Assembly: GCA_025934105.1 (NCBI GenBank)
Contig: JAICYS010000009.1
Location: forward strand, 1 to 51,628
Reading direction: 5' to 3'
DNA length: 51,628 nucleotides
Source of the DNA: Myxococcota bacterium
GTDB lineage: Bacteria > Myxococcota_A > Polyangia > Fen-1088
The position numbers and the translations under genes were made by a program. Position 1 is the first letter of the stretch. Every line of letters starts with the position of its first letter. This document shows positions 8,666-17,093 of the stretch, one piece after another. The notes under the pieces were generated by a model. That model saw only the letters and a list, made by a program, of their open reading frames with translations. It was not told where the DNA came from and made no database searches.

Positions 8666-10747
8666 TCAGCGGCGGACCATGCCTACGGGGCGCCACCCGC
8701 CGCCGCGCTGGCCCAGCACCAGAATCAGCAGATCGTTCTTGCCGACCGCGACGGCCGAATAGAGCTGGCCGCCGGTGTCTTCCAGATCCGGCGGCAGCTT
8801 GCCGATGGCTGCCCGCAGCGCCGCCGCCGTCACCAGCCGGACCGAGCCGGGCCGCCTGACCCCCTCCGACGTGAGGTCGGCCAGCATCTGCTGCAAATCG
8901 GCGCGGCGGTTCACGCTCTTGCCGTTGGTCTTGAAGGGCAGCGCGGCCTGGTCCAGCAGGCGCGCCACGTCGCCGTCGGCCAGCGCCGCGAACCATCTCT
9001 CGGCCGCGCTGTGCGCCGCCGGATCGGCCGCGTTCGGCAAGGCGCCGCCGCTCGCGGCCGGCGCGTGGGCGGCCGGCTCGCCGGGTGCCCCCTCGCCTTC
9101 CCCGCCGGCCCTCTCGGCGGCCGCGACCTCGCGGTCCAGCGCCGCGCGCTTGGCGCGGTGGGCGCCGTCGCCGTCCAGGTGCTCCAGCCGGCGCTCGCTC
9201 CCGCCCGCGGCCGGCGCCGTCGGCGGTGGCCGCGGCGGATCCAGCAGCGTCGTCTTGTCGCCGCCCGCCGACGGGTTGTTCAGGATGTACGGGTCGGCGC
9301 CCGAGGTCGCGCACTGCCGCTCGTCCCGGTAGAACCTCCAGTGCAGGTAGATCTTGCCGTTGGCCGAGCGGATCCCGCGGGGCGGATCCGGGTAAGGACC
9401 GGCGCTGTACGCGACGTCGACCGCCGCCACGTCGTATTCCAGCAGCCCCGATGAACGTGCCACGCCGATCCGGTCCACCGTCCCGTCGCCGTTCAGCACG
9501 ATCTCGAGCTCCGTCATCAGGTTGCGGTTGTTGTAGGGGCTCGAGCCGGGCTTTTCGTCCCACTCCTCGAGCTGGCCGAAGCCCCACAGCTCGTGGATGC
9601 TCCGGTGCATCCGCGCGATGTAGGCCGCGAACGGCGCCGCGCGCGTGTTGAGCGCGGTCTGATTGCCGGGGCGCACCTCGGGGATGAAGTTCTCGACCGC
9701 GGCGCGGACGCGGGCCAGCTTCTGCTGGAACTTCCCCTGGCGGGTCGACCTGGACTGCTGGGCCAGCCGCCGCTCGGCGTCGGCCGCCGCGCCGAACAGG
9801 TACTCGTAGTCCTTGCTGGACAGCGCCAGCTTCATCTTCTTGCCGTCGGGGATCTGCGCCGGGTCGCTCTTGTTTCCGCGGTTGGCCCGCGACGGCAGCG
9901 GAATCTCCCCGTCGGCCGCGTGCGGCAGCGACAGGTCGGCGGTCTCGGGCGTCAGCTCGTGGTGCTTGGGCGCAGGATCGCGCAGCGCCAGCAACGTCTT
10001 GCGGAGCTGCTCGTGCTCGTCGGGCGGCTGCGACACCTCCGGGTTCTGGTGCGGCGTCACGTCCGGCGCCTGTCGGCCCAGCAGCGATTTCTGCTCTTCG
10101 ATCTGCGCGATCTTGTCCTTGTCGCCGCCCGGGTGATCGTCTTGCCGCTGCGACGGCGCGGACGCCGCCTCTTGCCCCTTCTGGTTCTTGAGCAGGTTGG
10201 TGTCTTGCGCGCGCGTCTCCTGCTCGACGCGGTTGTTCTTCTCGGCCAGGAACTTCGCGTCGGGCGGCGGCGGGACCTCCTTGTCGGTGTCGACGTCGAC
10301 CATCTTCTCGTGCCCCTTCCGCTCGGGTGGCGGCGGCGGAGGCGGCGGGGGCATGGCCGGAAGCGGCGGGACGACCACCTCGGGCTCGGGCTTCTGCTGC
10401 TCGCGCGGCTTCTTCTTCGCCGGCTCTTCCGGCTTCTTCAACTTCTGCTTGTCGAGCTTGGCCTTCTTCTCTGGCTTCTCCGGCTTGGCGGGGACGTCCA
10501 GAGAGTCTGGGGTCGGCTCGAGGGGCGGCAGGTCGGGCGGCAGGTCGGTCTGATCGGCGGCCTGGAACGCGACGTCGACTTCTTCGGCGCGTTCACGCTC
10601 TTCGCGGCCGCCGTAAATCCAGGCGGCGACGACCAGCGGCGCCACCACGTTCAGGTGTAGCAACAGCGAAATCAGCGCGCCCCGCGACAGGTGGCCGCGC
10701 GCGCGTTTGCCCAAGCGCTGCTGCATCGGAGCGCGTGAGGTTAGCAT
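8666..10747 (-). CDS. TonB-domain protein with Pro-rich spacer and extra C-terminal domain
   Basis: A 693-residue protein. One N-terminal membrane anchor (ALISLLLHLNVVAPLVVAAW) is followed by a long Pro/Lys/Glu-rich periplasmic spacer (about 60-330, with a run of ten prolines) and a TonB C-terminal-like domain (about 360-470: TELEIVLNGDGTVDRIGVARSS). After a second low-complexity linker (about 490-575) comes a domain of about 110 residues (RWFAALADGDVARLLDQAALPF) that resembles NTF2/SnoaL folds. TonB proteins carry proton-motive energy to outer-membrane receptors, but TonB normally ends at its C-terminal domain, so the extra domain is unusual. A second in-frame ATG at 10726 is possible; neither has a clear ribosome-binding site. 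Confidence 0.78.
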   Translation of the reverse strand: MLTSRAPMQQRLGKRARGHLSRGALISLLLHLNVVAPLVVAAWIYGGREERERAEEVDVAFQAADQTDLPPDLPPLEPTPDSLDVPAKPEKPEKKAKLDKQKLKKPEEPAKKKPREQQKPEPEVVVPPLPAMPPPPPPPPPERKGHEKMVDVDTDKEVPPPPDAKFLAEKNNRVEQETRAQDTNLLKNQKGQEAASAPSQRQDDHPGGDKDKIAQIEEQKSLLGRQAPDVTPHQNPEVSQPPDEHEQLRKTLLALRDPAPKHHELTPETADLSLPHAADGEIPLPSRANRGNKSDPAQIPDGKKMKLALSSKDYEYLFGAAADAERRLAQQSRSTRQGKFQQKLARVRAAVENFIPEVRPGNQTALNTRAAPFAAYIARMHRSIHELWGFGQLEEWDEKPGSSPYNNRNLMTELEIVLNGDGTVDRIGVARSSGLLEYDVAAVDVAYSAGPYPDPPRGIRSANGKIYLHWRFYRDERQCATSGADPYILNNPSAGGDKTTLLDPPRPPPTAPAAGGSERRLEHLDGDGAHRAKRAALDREVAAAERAGGEGEGAPGEPAAHAPAASGGALPNAADPAAHSAAERWFAALADGDVARLLDQAALPFKTNGKSVNRRADLQQMLADLTSEGVRRPGSVRLVTAAALRAAIGKLPPDLEDTGGQLYSAVAVGKNDLLILVLGQRGGGWRPVGMVRR

Positions 10748-10816
10748 GCAGCGCGCCCCCGGGATGAGGGATCCAGGACGTGATCTACGTCATGGCCCGG
10801 CTCAGCCGGGCATCGC

Positions 10817-11494
10817 TCAGCCGCGCATTTTGCGGTACACGCCCACCACGAGCCCGATGAGGTTCACCGCTTTGAAGTCGCGCTTGCGGACCAGGATCGG
10901 CTGCATGGCCGCGTTGGCCGGCTGGAACCGGATCATGTCCCCTTCCGGGTAGTAGCGCTTCACGGTCGCCTCGTCGTTGATCATCGCGACGACGATGTCG
11001 CCGCGGTTGGCCTGAAGTTGTTTCCGCACGAAGATGTAATCGCCGTCGAAGATGCCGTCCTCGATCATCGAGTCGCCCTTCACGCGCAAGGCGAAGACCT
11101 CTTTCGTCTGACCGATGAAGAAGCGGTCGACCTTGACCGTGTCCTCGACGTTTTCGACGGCCAGCAGAGGCGCGCCGGCCGCCACGCGGCCGATGATCGG
11201 GATCTCGGCCAGATCCTCGTCGCGGCTGGTCGGGCGCACCGGGCCCTTGGGGCCGACCGGCCGCAGGGCGCGGGACTTCAAGTCTTCGCGCTGGAGGTGC
11301 CCTTTCTTTTCCAGCGCGCGGAGGTGATCGTTCACGCCGTTGGTCGAGCGGATGCCGAACTGGATGCCGATCTCGCGCAAGGTCGGCGGGTAGCCGCGCT
11401 CGCGAATCGACTGCGTGATGAACTCCAGAATCTCGCGCTGGCGGTCGGTCAGCACGCCCCGCGTGTCGTCGCGTACGAGAGTCAGCGAGCCCAT
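10817..11494 (-). CDS. lexA: LexA repressor
   Basis: A 225-residue SOS repressor and autopeptidase. The N-terminal winged helix has [12 protein letters not shown] and [20 protein letters not shown]. The self-cleavage site is Ala106-Gly107 (VAAGAP), and the catalytic dyad is Ser142 (GDSMIEDG) and Lys179 (EATVKRY). I chose the start at 11494 because it follows GAGGAGG with ideal spacing; a longer reading to 11566 adds 24 residues of non-LexA sequence. RecA filaments stimulate cleavage and derepress repair genes. It is divergent from the ECF sigma gene, and a candidate LexA box lies in its own promoter. Confidence 0.97.
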   Translation of the reverse strand: MGSLTLVRDDTRGVLTDRQREILEFITQSIRERGYPPTLREIGIQFGIRSTNGVNDHLRALEKKGHLQREDLKSRALRPVGPKGPVRPTSRDEDLAEIPIIGRVAAGAPLLAVENVEDTVKVDRFFIGQTKEVFALRVKGDSMIEDGIFDGDYIFVRKQLQANRGDIVVAMINDEATVKRYYPEGDMIRFQPANAAMQPILVRKRDFKAVNLIGLVVGVYRKMRG

Positions 11495-11523
11495 CCGTTC
11501 CTCCTCGGCATGTCGTCCGGTCA

Positions 11524-11566
11524 CCTGAACATGCGTAGCGTACGGAACAAATGTCCGGTACGTCAA
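11524..11566 (-). promoter_or_regulatory. lexA promoter with candidate LexA box
   Basis: On the minus strand TTGACG (11561-11566) and TACGCT (11537-11542) are separated by 18 bp, placing the start near 11530. A GTTCAGG half-site (RC of 11524-11530) with upstream CTACGCAT overlaps the expected start and partly fits the GTTCAG-type box described for Myxococcus LexA. An imperfect inverted repeat (CGGAACA/TGTCCG) lies within the spacer. Autorepression is inferred. Confidence 0.45.
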
Positions 11567-11635
11567 ATAAATTACGTTTGTCGACGGGAACGGGCACGTC
11601 CGAACGCCCCCGGCAGCCGTAGTTCATCCTTAGTC

Positions 11636-12319
11636 ATGAGCGCAAAAACAGCAGCTCTTCCGTACATTTGGGGTGCGGGACCCGGATCAGTCAGAAATAC
11701 TTTCACACCGTTGAGCAAGACGATTGCCGCCGCCCTGCTTCCCGGATTCGAGCGCGGGAAGGAAAAGGGACGCGACCGAGAGCTGCTCGGACGCGTCGCC
11801 CAAGGAGATGTCGCAGCCCTGCGCGTTTTGTACAACGAGCAGGCGCCGCGCGCTCTCGCCATTGCCCGCCGCATCCTCCGCAACGTGGAGGAAGCGGAGG
11901 ACGTCGTCCAAGAGACGTTCCTCGAGCTCTGGCGCCGCGCGCCTCAGTTCGACGGCCGCAAAGGCGGCGCCGTCGCCTGGGTGATCACGATCGCCCGCAG
12001 CCGCGCCATCGACCGCCTGCGCGCCGCCGGAACCGCCGGCCGGGCCATCGAGGGCGTCGCCACCGCGGTCGACGCCCACCCGACCGTTCCGGTCTGCCCG
12101 GCCGAACACACCGAGCGCCGCTCGACCGAGTCGCGCGTCGCCGAAGCGCTGGCCGCTCTGCCCAAGGAGCAGCGGCAGGCGATCGAGCTGGCGTACTTCG
12201 ACGGGCTGTCGCAGACCGAAATTGCGACCAAGACCGCCACGCCTCTTGGTACCGTCAAAATGAGGGTTAAACTGGCCATCGGCAAATTGGCTGGACTCCT
12301 CAAAGACGATCTCGCGTGA
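11636..12319 (+). CDS. ECF-type RNA polymerase sigma factor
   Basis: A protein of about 227 residues with sigma-70 region 2 (EEAEDVVQETFLELWRRAPQ, then WVITIARSRAIDRLR) and region 4 (LPKEQRQAIELAYFDGLSQTEIA, then GTVKMRVKLAIGKL). It should direct polymerase to a stress or envelope regulon. The start is uncertain: ATG at 11636 has no clear ribosome-binding site, and TTG at 11711 is a shorter choice. Its stop overlaps the start of the anti-sigma gene (GTGA), so the pair is translationally coupled. It is divergent from lexA. Confidence 0.92.
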   Translation: MSAKTAALPYIWGAGPGSVRNTFTPLSKTIAAALLPGFERGKEKGRDRELLGRVAQGDVAALRVLYNEQAPRALAIARRILRNVEEAEDVVQETFLELWRRAPQFDGRKGGAVAWVITIARSRAIDRLRAAGTAGRAIEGVATAVDAHPTVPVCPAEHTERRSTESRVAEALAALPKEQRQAIELAYFDGLSQTEIATKTATPLGTVKMRVKLAIGKLAGLLKDDLA

Positions 12320-12807
12320 ACCGTCGCGACATGATGACCTGCGACGAGTTCAAGGAACTCGCGCCCGCCTACGCGCTCATCGCGCTGGACGAGGCCGAGC
12401 GACGCGCCTGCGCCGACCACCTGGCCACCGGCGCGCCCCACCGCGGCTGCGTCGAAGCCGTGGAGCAGGCGACGCTGGTGGTCGCCCGCCTGGGCACGGA
12501 CCTCAGCCCCTCGCTGCCGCCGCCGCACGTCTGGCAGAACATCGCCGCCCAGGTGCGCGCGCACGGAGCCGGCGGCGCCCTGGCCACCGTCGCCTCGGCC
12601 GCGTCGCTGGTCGAAGCACGCCGCCGCGGCATTTATCAGATCTGCGGATGGCTGCTGGCGGCAGCGCTCTTGGGCCTCTATCTGTATGCGTTCCCGTTCG
12701 ACTTCAAGCGCCCCCAGACGGCTCCCCCCGGCTCGGCCGGCGAGGCCGAGACCGCCATGCGGGGCGGCAGCAACACCGGCACCGCTCAACTCACGTCCGC
12801 GCACTGA
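12316..12807 (+). CDS. Membrane-anchored anti-sigma factor
   Basis: A 163-residue protein with an N-terminal anti-sigma-like helical domain (CDEFKELAPAYALIALDEAERRACADHL), one transmembrane segment (ICGWLLAAALLGLYLYAF, about 114-131) and a short outer tail. The layout matches RskA/RsgI-like regulators that hold their ECF sigma at the membrane. The zinc-binding H-x3-C-x2-C signature is degenerate: His and Cys occur around HLATGAPHRGC, but the spacing is not canonical. The start is GTG at 12316, overlapping the sigma stop; ATG at 12331 is the alternative. Confidence 0.85.
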   Translation: MNRRDMMTCDEFKELAPAYALIALDEAERRACADHLATGAPHRGCVEAVEQATLVVARLGTDLSPSLPPPHVWQNIAAQVRAHGAGGALATVASAASLVEARRRGIYQICGWLLAAALLGLYLYAFPFDFKRPQTAPPGSAGEAETAMRGGSNTGTAQLTSAH

Positions 12808-12886
12808 CCGCGACGCGGTGGGCGCGGGTCTCCCGTCTGCCGTCCCGCGCGGGATCGCGGGCGGACGAGGCTTCGGAGCGGCGCCG

Positions 12887-14239
12887 TCACGCGACGCCGA
12901 AGGGCTGAGACTGAAACGTGTCGAGCACCAGCGTGCTCAAACGGCGCCGCACCAGGACCACCCCCGCGCCGGCGGTGAGCGCGCAGGCGACCACGTAGCC
13001 GACCACCGGGAACCAGCCGGCCGCCCAGGCGGCCAGCGTGAACACCGCCTCGCCGGCCAGCAGGCCGGTCGAGATCAAGAGCGCGTCCCGCCGCAGGTCG
13101 AAGTAATAGAGCAGCAGGACCTCCAGCAGCGTCAGCATCTGCGCCGCCGCGCCGATGGCTGCCATCTGGAACAGCGGCGTGGCGTTGGGCGACAGGCCGA
13201 CCGCACGGACCAGGATCGGCGCCGCGGCGATCGCGATGCCGCTGGCCGAGGCTTGCACGATCCCGGCGCCGCGCAGGATCCGTTTGGCCTCGACGGAGAT
13301 GCGGTCGGCGCCCTCCTTGAGCTGCTTGAGCGACGCGCCCACCTCGATGTTCGTGTAGAACGCCCGGAAGTGCTGGTAGAACGAGGTTTCGATCTGCACG
13401 TAGATCCAGGCGAAGGCCGGGATGACCGAGAACCAGGCGACGGCCGCGATGGCCGCGTAGAACGCCGCCGCGTCTCCCCCCATCACCAGGTAGACGACGA
13501 TCTTGTCGGCCCAGATCGACAGGTAGTACGCCAGGGCCGAGAGGGCCAGCAGGCGATACTCGCGAAAGGCCGGCAGGAGTCGGGCCGCCTCGTCGGCGCG
13601 CCCCGGCACCGCGCGCGCCACGCCTTGCACCAGCATCGCCAGCGTCGCGAGCTGCCCCAGCGAGAAGCCGTAGAGGTAGCCGGCCGGCCCGAAGCCGAAC
13701 GAATGATCGAACACCCAGGCCGCCAGCAGGCTGAGCGGCGCGCCCACGCCGAAGGCGCGCAGCACGACCACCGGTGAAGTCATGCCGCCGCCCACCGACA
13801 GCATCAGCCACTGCGCGCCCACGATGGCGCACAGGGGCGCGCCCACCACCGCCAGCACCAGCGGCAGCCGCATGAGCAGCACCAGGATCACGCCGGTCAC
13901 CGCGAACATCAGCAGCGTCAGCGCGGTCGCCCGCCGCAGCGGCGCGCCGATCTTCTCGACGTGGTGGTCGTACAGCCGGTCCGCGGTGAAGCGGGACACG
14001 ACCACGTGCACCGGCGCCGACAGCACGACCGTCACCGCGTAGACGACCGTCAGGAAGCGCTCGATCACCTCGAAGTCGGTGCCGCTGCGCCGGGCCACCA
14101 GCCGCAGGCTGGTCAGCACCGCGGTGGTCAGCAACCACGGCGCGCTGGTGACCGCCACGCCGGTCAAGTACGCGCCGATGGTCCCGGCCAGGGACCCGCG
14201 ATCGATCATCCGTTGCAGCTTCCAGCCGATCCCTGCCAC
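12887..14239 (-). CDS. pelG: PelG-like polysaccharide transporter
   Basis: A 450-residue, about 12-helix membrane protein of the PelG family, related to MOP/Wzx flippases. The start AGIGWKLQRMIDRGSL, the interior APWLLTT and the FYTNIEVGASLKQLKEGA segment fit PelG. PelG is thought to pair with PelD, PelE and PelF at the inner membrane to move the growing Pel (GalNAc/GalN-rich) chain. The start is GTG at 14239 with a GGAGG site 8 bp upstream, inside the end of pelF; the genes are 3 bp apart. It is the last gene of the operon. Confidence 0.92.
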   Translation of the reverse strand: MAGIGWKLQRMIDRGSLAGTIGAYLTGVAVTSAPWLLTTAVLTSLRLVARRSGTDFEVIERFLTVVYAVTVVLSAPVHVVVSRFTADRLYDHHVEKIGAPLRRATALTLLMFAVTGVILVLLMRLPLVLAVVGAPLCAIVGAQWLMLSVGGGMTSPVVVLRAFGVGAPLSLLAAWVFDHSFGFGPAGYLYGFSLGQLATLAMLVQGVARAVPGRADEAARLLPAFREYRLLALSALAYYLSIWADKIVVYLVMGGDAAAFYAAIAAVAWFSVIPAFAWIYVQIETSFYQHFRAFYTNIEVGASLKQLKEGADRISVEAKRILRGAGIVQASASGIAIAAAPILVRAVGLSPNATPLFQMAAIGAAAQMLTLLEVLLLYYFDLRRDALLISTGLLAGEAVFTLAAWAAGWFPVVGYVVACALTAGAGVVLVRRRLSTLVLDTFQSQPFGVA

Positions 14240-14242
14240 GTT

Positions 14243-15895
14243 CTAAGCCTCCGCCGTCACGTTGCCTTCGCCCGCCGCCGCGGCCGTGACCGCCGGCCCC
14301 GCCGCCCCCATCGACGCGTAGAGCGCCCGGTAAGCCGCCAGCATGTCGCGCCGCTGATAAAACGTGGTGACCCGCTTGCGTCCGGCCGCGCCCAGCCGCC
14401 GCCGCAGCTTGGGGTCGCGCGCCAGGCTCACCAGCGCGGCCGCGGTCTCCTTGGGCGTCGCCACGCGCGTGACGACGCCGCTCGGCCCGATGGCGCGATC
14501 GGCCGGCGTCCGCCCCTCGACCATCTCGCGACAGGCGCCGACGTCGGTCGCGATCACCGGCACGGCGCAGGCGTAGGCCTCCAGGATGACCAGCGGCTGC
14601 CCCTCGCTGAAGCTGGTCAGCACCACCACGTCCAGGTCCGGGTAGATCTTGGCGGGCGGCATCGGCCCCAGGAACTTGATCTGGTCGGCGCGCCCCAGCC
14701 GGGCCACCAGGTCGCGGCAGCGGCTGGCGTAGCCGCCGTCCTCTTCCATCGGGCCGATCACGCGGACCTCCAGCTCGACCGAGCGCAGCGCCTCGTCGCA
14801 GGCGCGGATGAAGGTGATGAGGTCCTTGATGGGCACCACCCGCCCCACGAAGCCGACCCGCATAGGGGGCGGGCGCAGCTCGATGACGTCGTGGCCCTGC
14901 CCCGCGTCGTCCGCCTCCAGCAACGGCGGCGGCTCGGCGGGCAGATCGACGCCGTTCGGGACGATGTCGATCTTCTCGACCGGCGCGCCGTCGGCGATCT
15001 GCTTTTTTCGGTTCACGTCGGACAGGGTCAGGATCCGCGTGGCCTGCGCGTATGTCAGACGCGAAAGGCCCCGGAAGAAGCGCGACCAGAGCCGCCGCAA
15101 GGGCGAGATGCGCGGCGCCCAGGTGGCGGTGCGCAGGCCGAACCCGCCGTCGTCCGCCTCGGCGGCGTCACGGATCCAGTCGGCGCGGGCCAGCTCCATG
15201 TCGCGCTCGCGCGAGTAGATGCCGTGCTCGGTCAGCGCCATCTGCCGCCCGGTCCGGTGGCTCCAGACCGACGCCAAGAGCCCCGCGTACCCGGTCGAGA
15301 CCGCGTGGTAGCAGGCCGCCTCCACCACCGGCGCCCCCAGCAGGCGCAGCACCGGCACGTGGATGGCGCGGTAATGCCAAAACAGGTCCAGGAACGGCGC
15401 CTCGGCCGCCACCTGCTCGGCGATGGTGGTCAGCAGATCGAAGCTGGCCCGGCCGTAAAGAAGCTCGGGCATCGACATGTCGGCGGTCGCCACGTCGGCC
15501 AGGATCCCGCGCCAGATCTCCGGGGCCGGGTCCTCTTCCAGGTGCAGCCGCCGCAGGCCGTCCAGCAGGCGCGAGGGCGCGGTGCGCGCGTCGACGGCCG
15601 AACGCAGCCGCCGGATCTCCTCGCGCAGCTCGGCCCGCTGGCTGCCGTCGAGCGGCGGCCGCGCCGTCTCCTGGCAGAACACCCGGTGCAACCCGACCAC
15701 GTTCTCGGGCAGCTCGTAGCGCGGCTCGCCATAGGCGGCCGGGTGCGAGCCGACGTTCAACACCGCGAACGTCAGCTCGGGATGGCCGCGGATGATGTCG
15801 TGGACCCAGGACGAAACGCCGCCGGCCACGAAGGGGTAGGTCCCCTCGACCAGCAGGCAGACGTCCGGAATGGCGCTAGGGCTCGTGCTTGCCAA
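14243..15895 (-). CDS. pelF: PelF-like GT4 glycosyltransferase
   Basis: A 550-residue cytosolic glycosyltransferase (GT4). It has the PelF-type N-terminus DVCLLVEGTYPFVAGGVSSW and the GT-B donor domain VGFVGRVVPIKDL, FLGPMPPAKIYPDLDVVVLTS, then FSEGQPLVILEAYACAVPV with its catalytic Glu. PelF uses UDP-GlcNAc/GalNAc to polymerise Pel. The start is TTG at 15895, chosen because GGGAGG lies 6 bp upstream and the next codons lead straight into the conserved N-terminus. It overlaps pelE by 20 bp. Confidence 0.95.
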   Translation of the reverse strand: MASTSPSAIPDVCLLVEGTYPFVAGGVSSWVHDIIRGHPELTFAVLNVGSHPAAYGEPRYELPENVVGLHRVFCQETARPPLDGSQRAELREEIRRLRSAVDARTAPSRLLDGLRRLHLEEDPAPEIWRGILADVATADMSMPELLYGRASFDLLTTIAEQVAAEAPFLDLFWHYRAIHVPVLRLLGAPVVEAACYHAVSTGYAGLLASVWSHRTGRQMALTEHGIYSRERDMELARADWIRDAAEADDGGFGLRTATWAPRISPLRRLWSRFFRGLSRLTYAQATRILTLSDVNRKKQIADGAPVEKIDIVPNGVDLPAEPPPLLEADDAGQGHDVIELRPPPMRVGFVGRVVPIKDLITFIRACDEALRSVELEVRVIGPMEEDGGYASRCRDLVARLGRADQIKFLGPMPPAKIYPDLDVVVLTSFSEGQPLVILEAYACAVPVIATDVGACREMVEGRTPADRAIGPSGVVTRVATPKETAAALVSLARDPKLRRRLGAAGRKRVTTFYQRRDMLAAYRALYASMGAAGPAVTAAAAGEGNVTAEA

Positions 15896-17090
15896 CGGTG
15901 ACCTCCCGAGTGCCTGACGGCGCGGGCACCTGCACCACGCCGACGGTCACGCTCACGCCGTTGGTGCCGCGCCGGTGGAGCCCGGACAGGCGGCGCGCGG
16001 CGGAAAGCTTCCGGTGCACCGCCAGCGGCGGCGGCGCGGCCGGGTGATAAATGGCCCCCGCCGACGGACTCTCCCAGGGCAGCGCGTGCGTCGCCAGCAC
16101 GGCCTCGTCCCGCAGGGCCAGCAGCAGGCTCTTGGCGTCGGGGCCGACCTGGTCCACCGCTTCGTCGATGGCGGCCAGCGCCGCGTCGGGCCGCAGCACC
16201 GCCAGCTCGAGGCGCGCGCGGCCCACCGCCAGCTGGCCGGCCCGCGCCGGGTCGGCGGTGACGGCCGCCGCGTAGAACTGCCGGGCCTCGTGCGCCAGCG
16301 AGCCGACCAGCGCCGGCTCCGCCAGTCCGGCCTCGATGGCGTCGGTCGCCAGCTCGGCGGCGTCCTGGGCTTCATCGGCGGTCGGCTTCTCGGCGACCGA
16401 CTTGCGCAGCTCCGCCAGGCGGGCCTCGAACGACGCCGTCATCTCCTCCAGCGCCAGCGCCGCCTCGACTGCCAGCTCGGGGTCGGCGGCGCCCAGGGCC
16501 CAGCGCAACAACGCCACCGCGTCGGCGTCGGCCCGCCGGGTGAGGGTGGCGATGATGGCCCGGCGCTCTTCGACCGAGCCGGCCAGCAGCGCCTCGCAGC
16601 AGGGCAGCGCCTCGCCCAGGCGCCGCAGCTCCTCGGCCCGAAGCGGCTCGACCTCGGCGGGGGCGGCGTCCGGATCGGCCTCCACCACCTCACCGCGGCC
16701 GGCGGTGCCGAGCGCGACGGCCGCCAGCGGCGAGCCGGCCACCGGAATGGCCAGCGCGAACGCGGCGCCCAGCGTCCGCTCGCTGCCGGCCAGCGAGCGC
16801 CAAAACAGGATGGGGAGCACCGACAGAAGGTGCAGCGCCCCCGCCGCCGCCACCGCGCCGTGCATCGGGCGCCGGATGATGAGCGCCACGGCCACCAGGT
16901 CCAGCACCGCGGCAATGATCCAGGGGGCGATCGGCAGCGGCCGGGGCCGCAGCACCGCGACGTCGATGGTGCGCGCGCCGGTTCGCGCCGCGCCGGTGGC
17001 CCCGTCGAGCTGAGGGATGTCGACCACCCCCGCCGCCACGGGAGGCCGCGTCTCCGGCCGCTTGTTCGCGGACGTCAGGTGGGTCGCCAT
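15876..17090 (-). CDS. pelE: PelE-like inner-membrane protein
   Basis: A 404-residue protein with two or three hydrophobic segments near the N-terminus (IAPWIIAAVLDLVAVALII; LHLLSVLPILFW; AAFALAIPVAGSPLAAVAL). A long Ala/Glu/Leu-rich helical part with TPR-like helices follows (about 160-340). This matches PelE in layout (membrane anchor plus cytosolic tetratricopeptide domain) and in place, between pelD and pelF. PelE binds PelD and PelG in the Pel synthase complex. The assignment rests more on order and architecture than on motifs. Confidence 0.78.
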   Translation of the reverse strand: MATHLTSANKRPETRPPVAAGVVDIPQLDGATGAARTGARTIDVAVLRPRPLPIAPWIIAAVLDLVAVALIIRRPMHGAVAAAGALHLLSVLPILFWRSLAGSERTLGAAFALAIPVAGSPLAAVALGTAGRGEVVEADPDAAPAEVEPLRAEELRRLGEALPCCEALLAGSVEERRAIIATLTRRADADAVALLRWALGAADPELAVEAALALEEMTASFEARLAELRKSVAEKPTADEAQDAAELATDAIEAGLAEPALVGSLAHEARQFYAAAVTADPARAGQLAVGRARLELAVLRPDAALAAIDEAVDQVGPDAKSLLLALRDEAVLATHALPWESPSAGAIYHPAAPPPLAVHRKLSAARRLSGLHRRGTNGVSVTVGVVQVPAPSGTREVTVGKHEP

Positions 17091-17093
17091 CGT

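Noticed and set aside
13961-15901. 646-codon open frame on the plus strand opposite pelF and pelG
   Set aside because: It is an antisense shadow: Arg/Gln/His-rich, no family resemblance, and it covers genes with clear motifs. Long opposite frames are expected in DNA this GC-rich.
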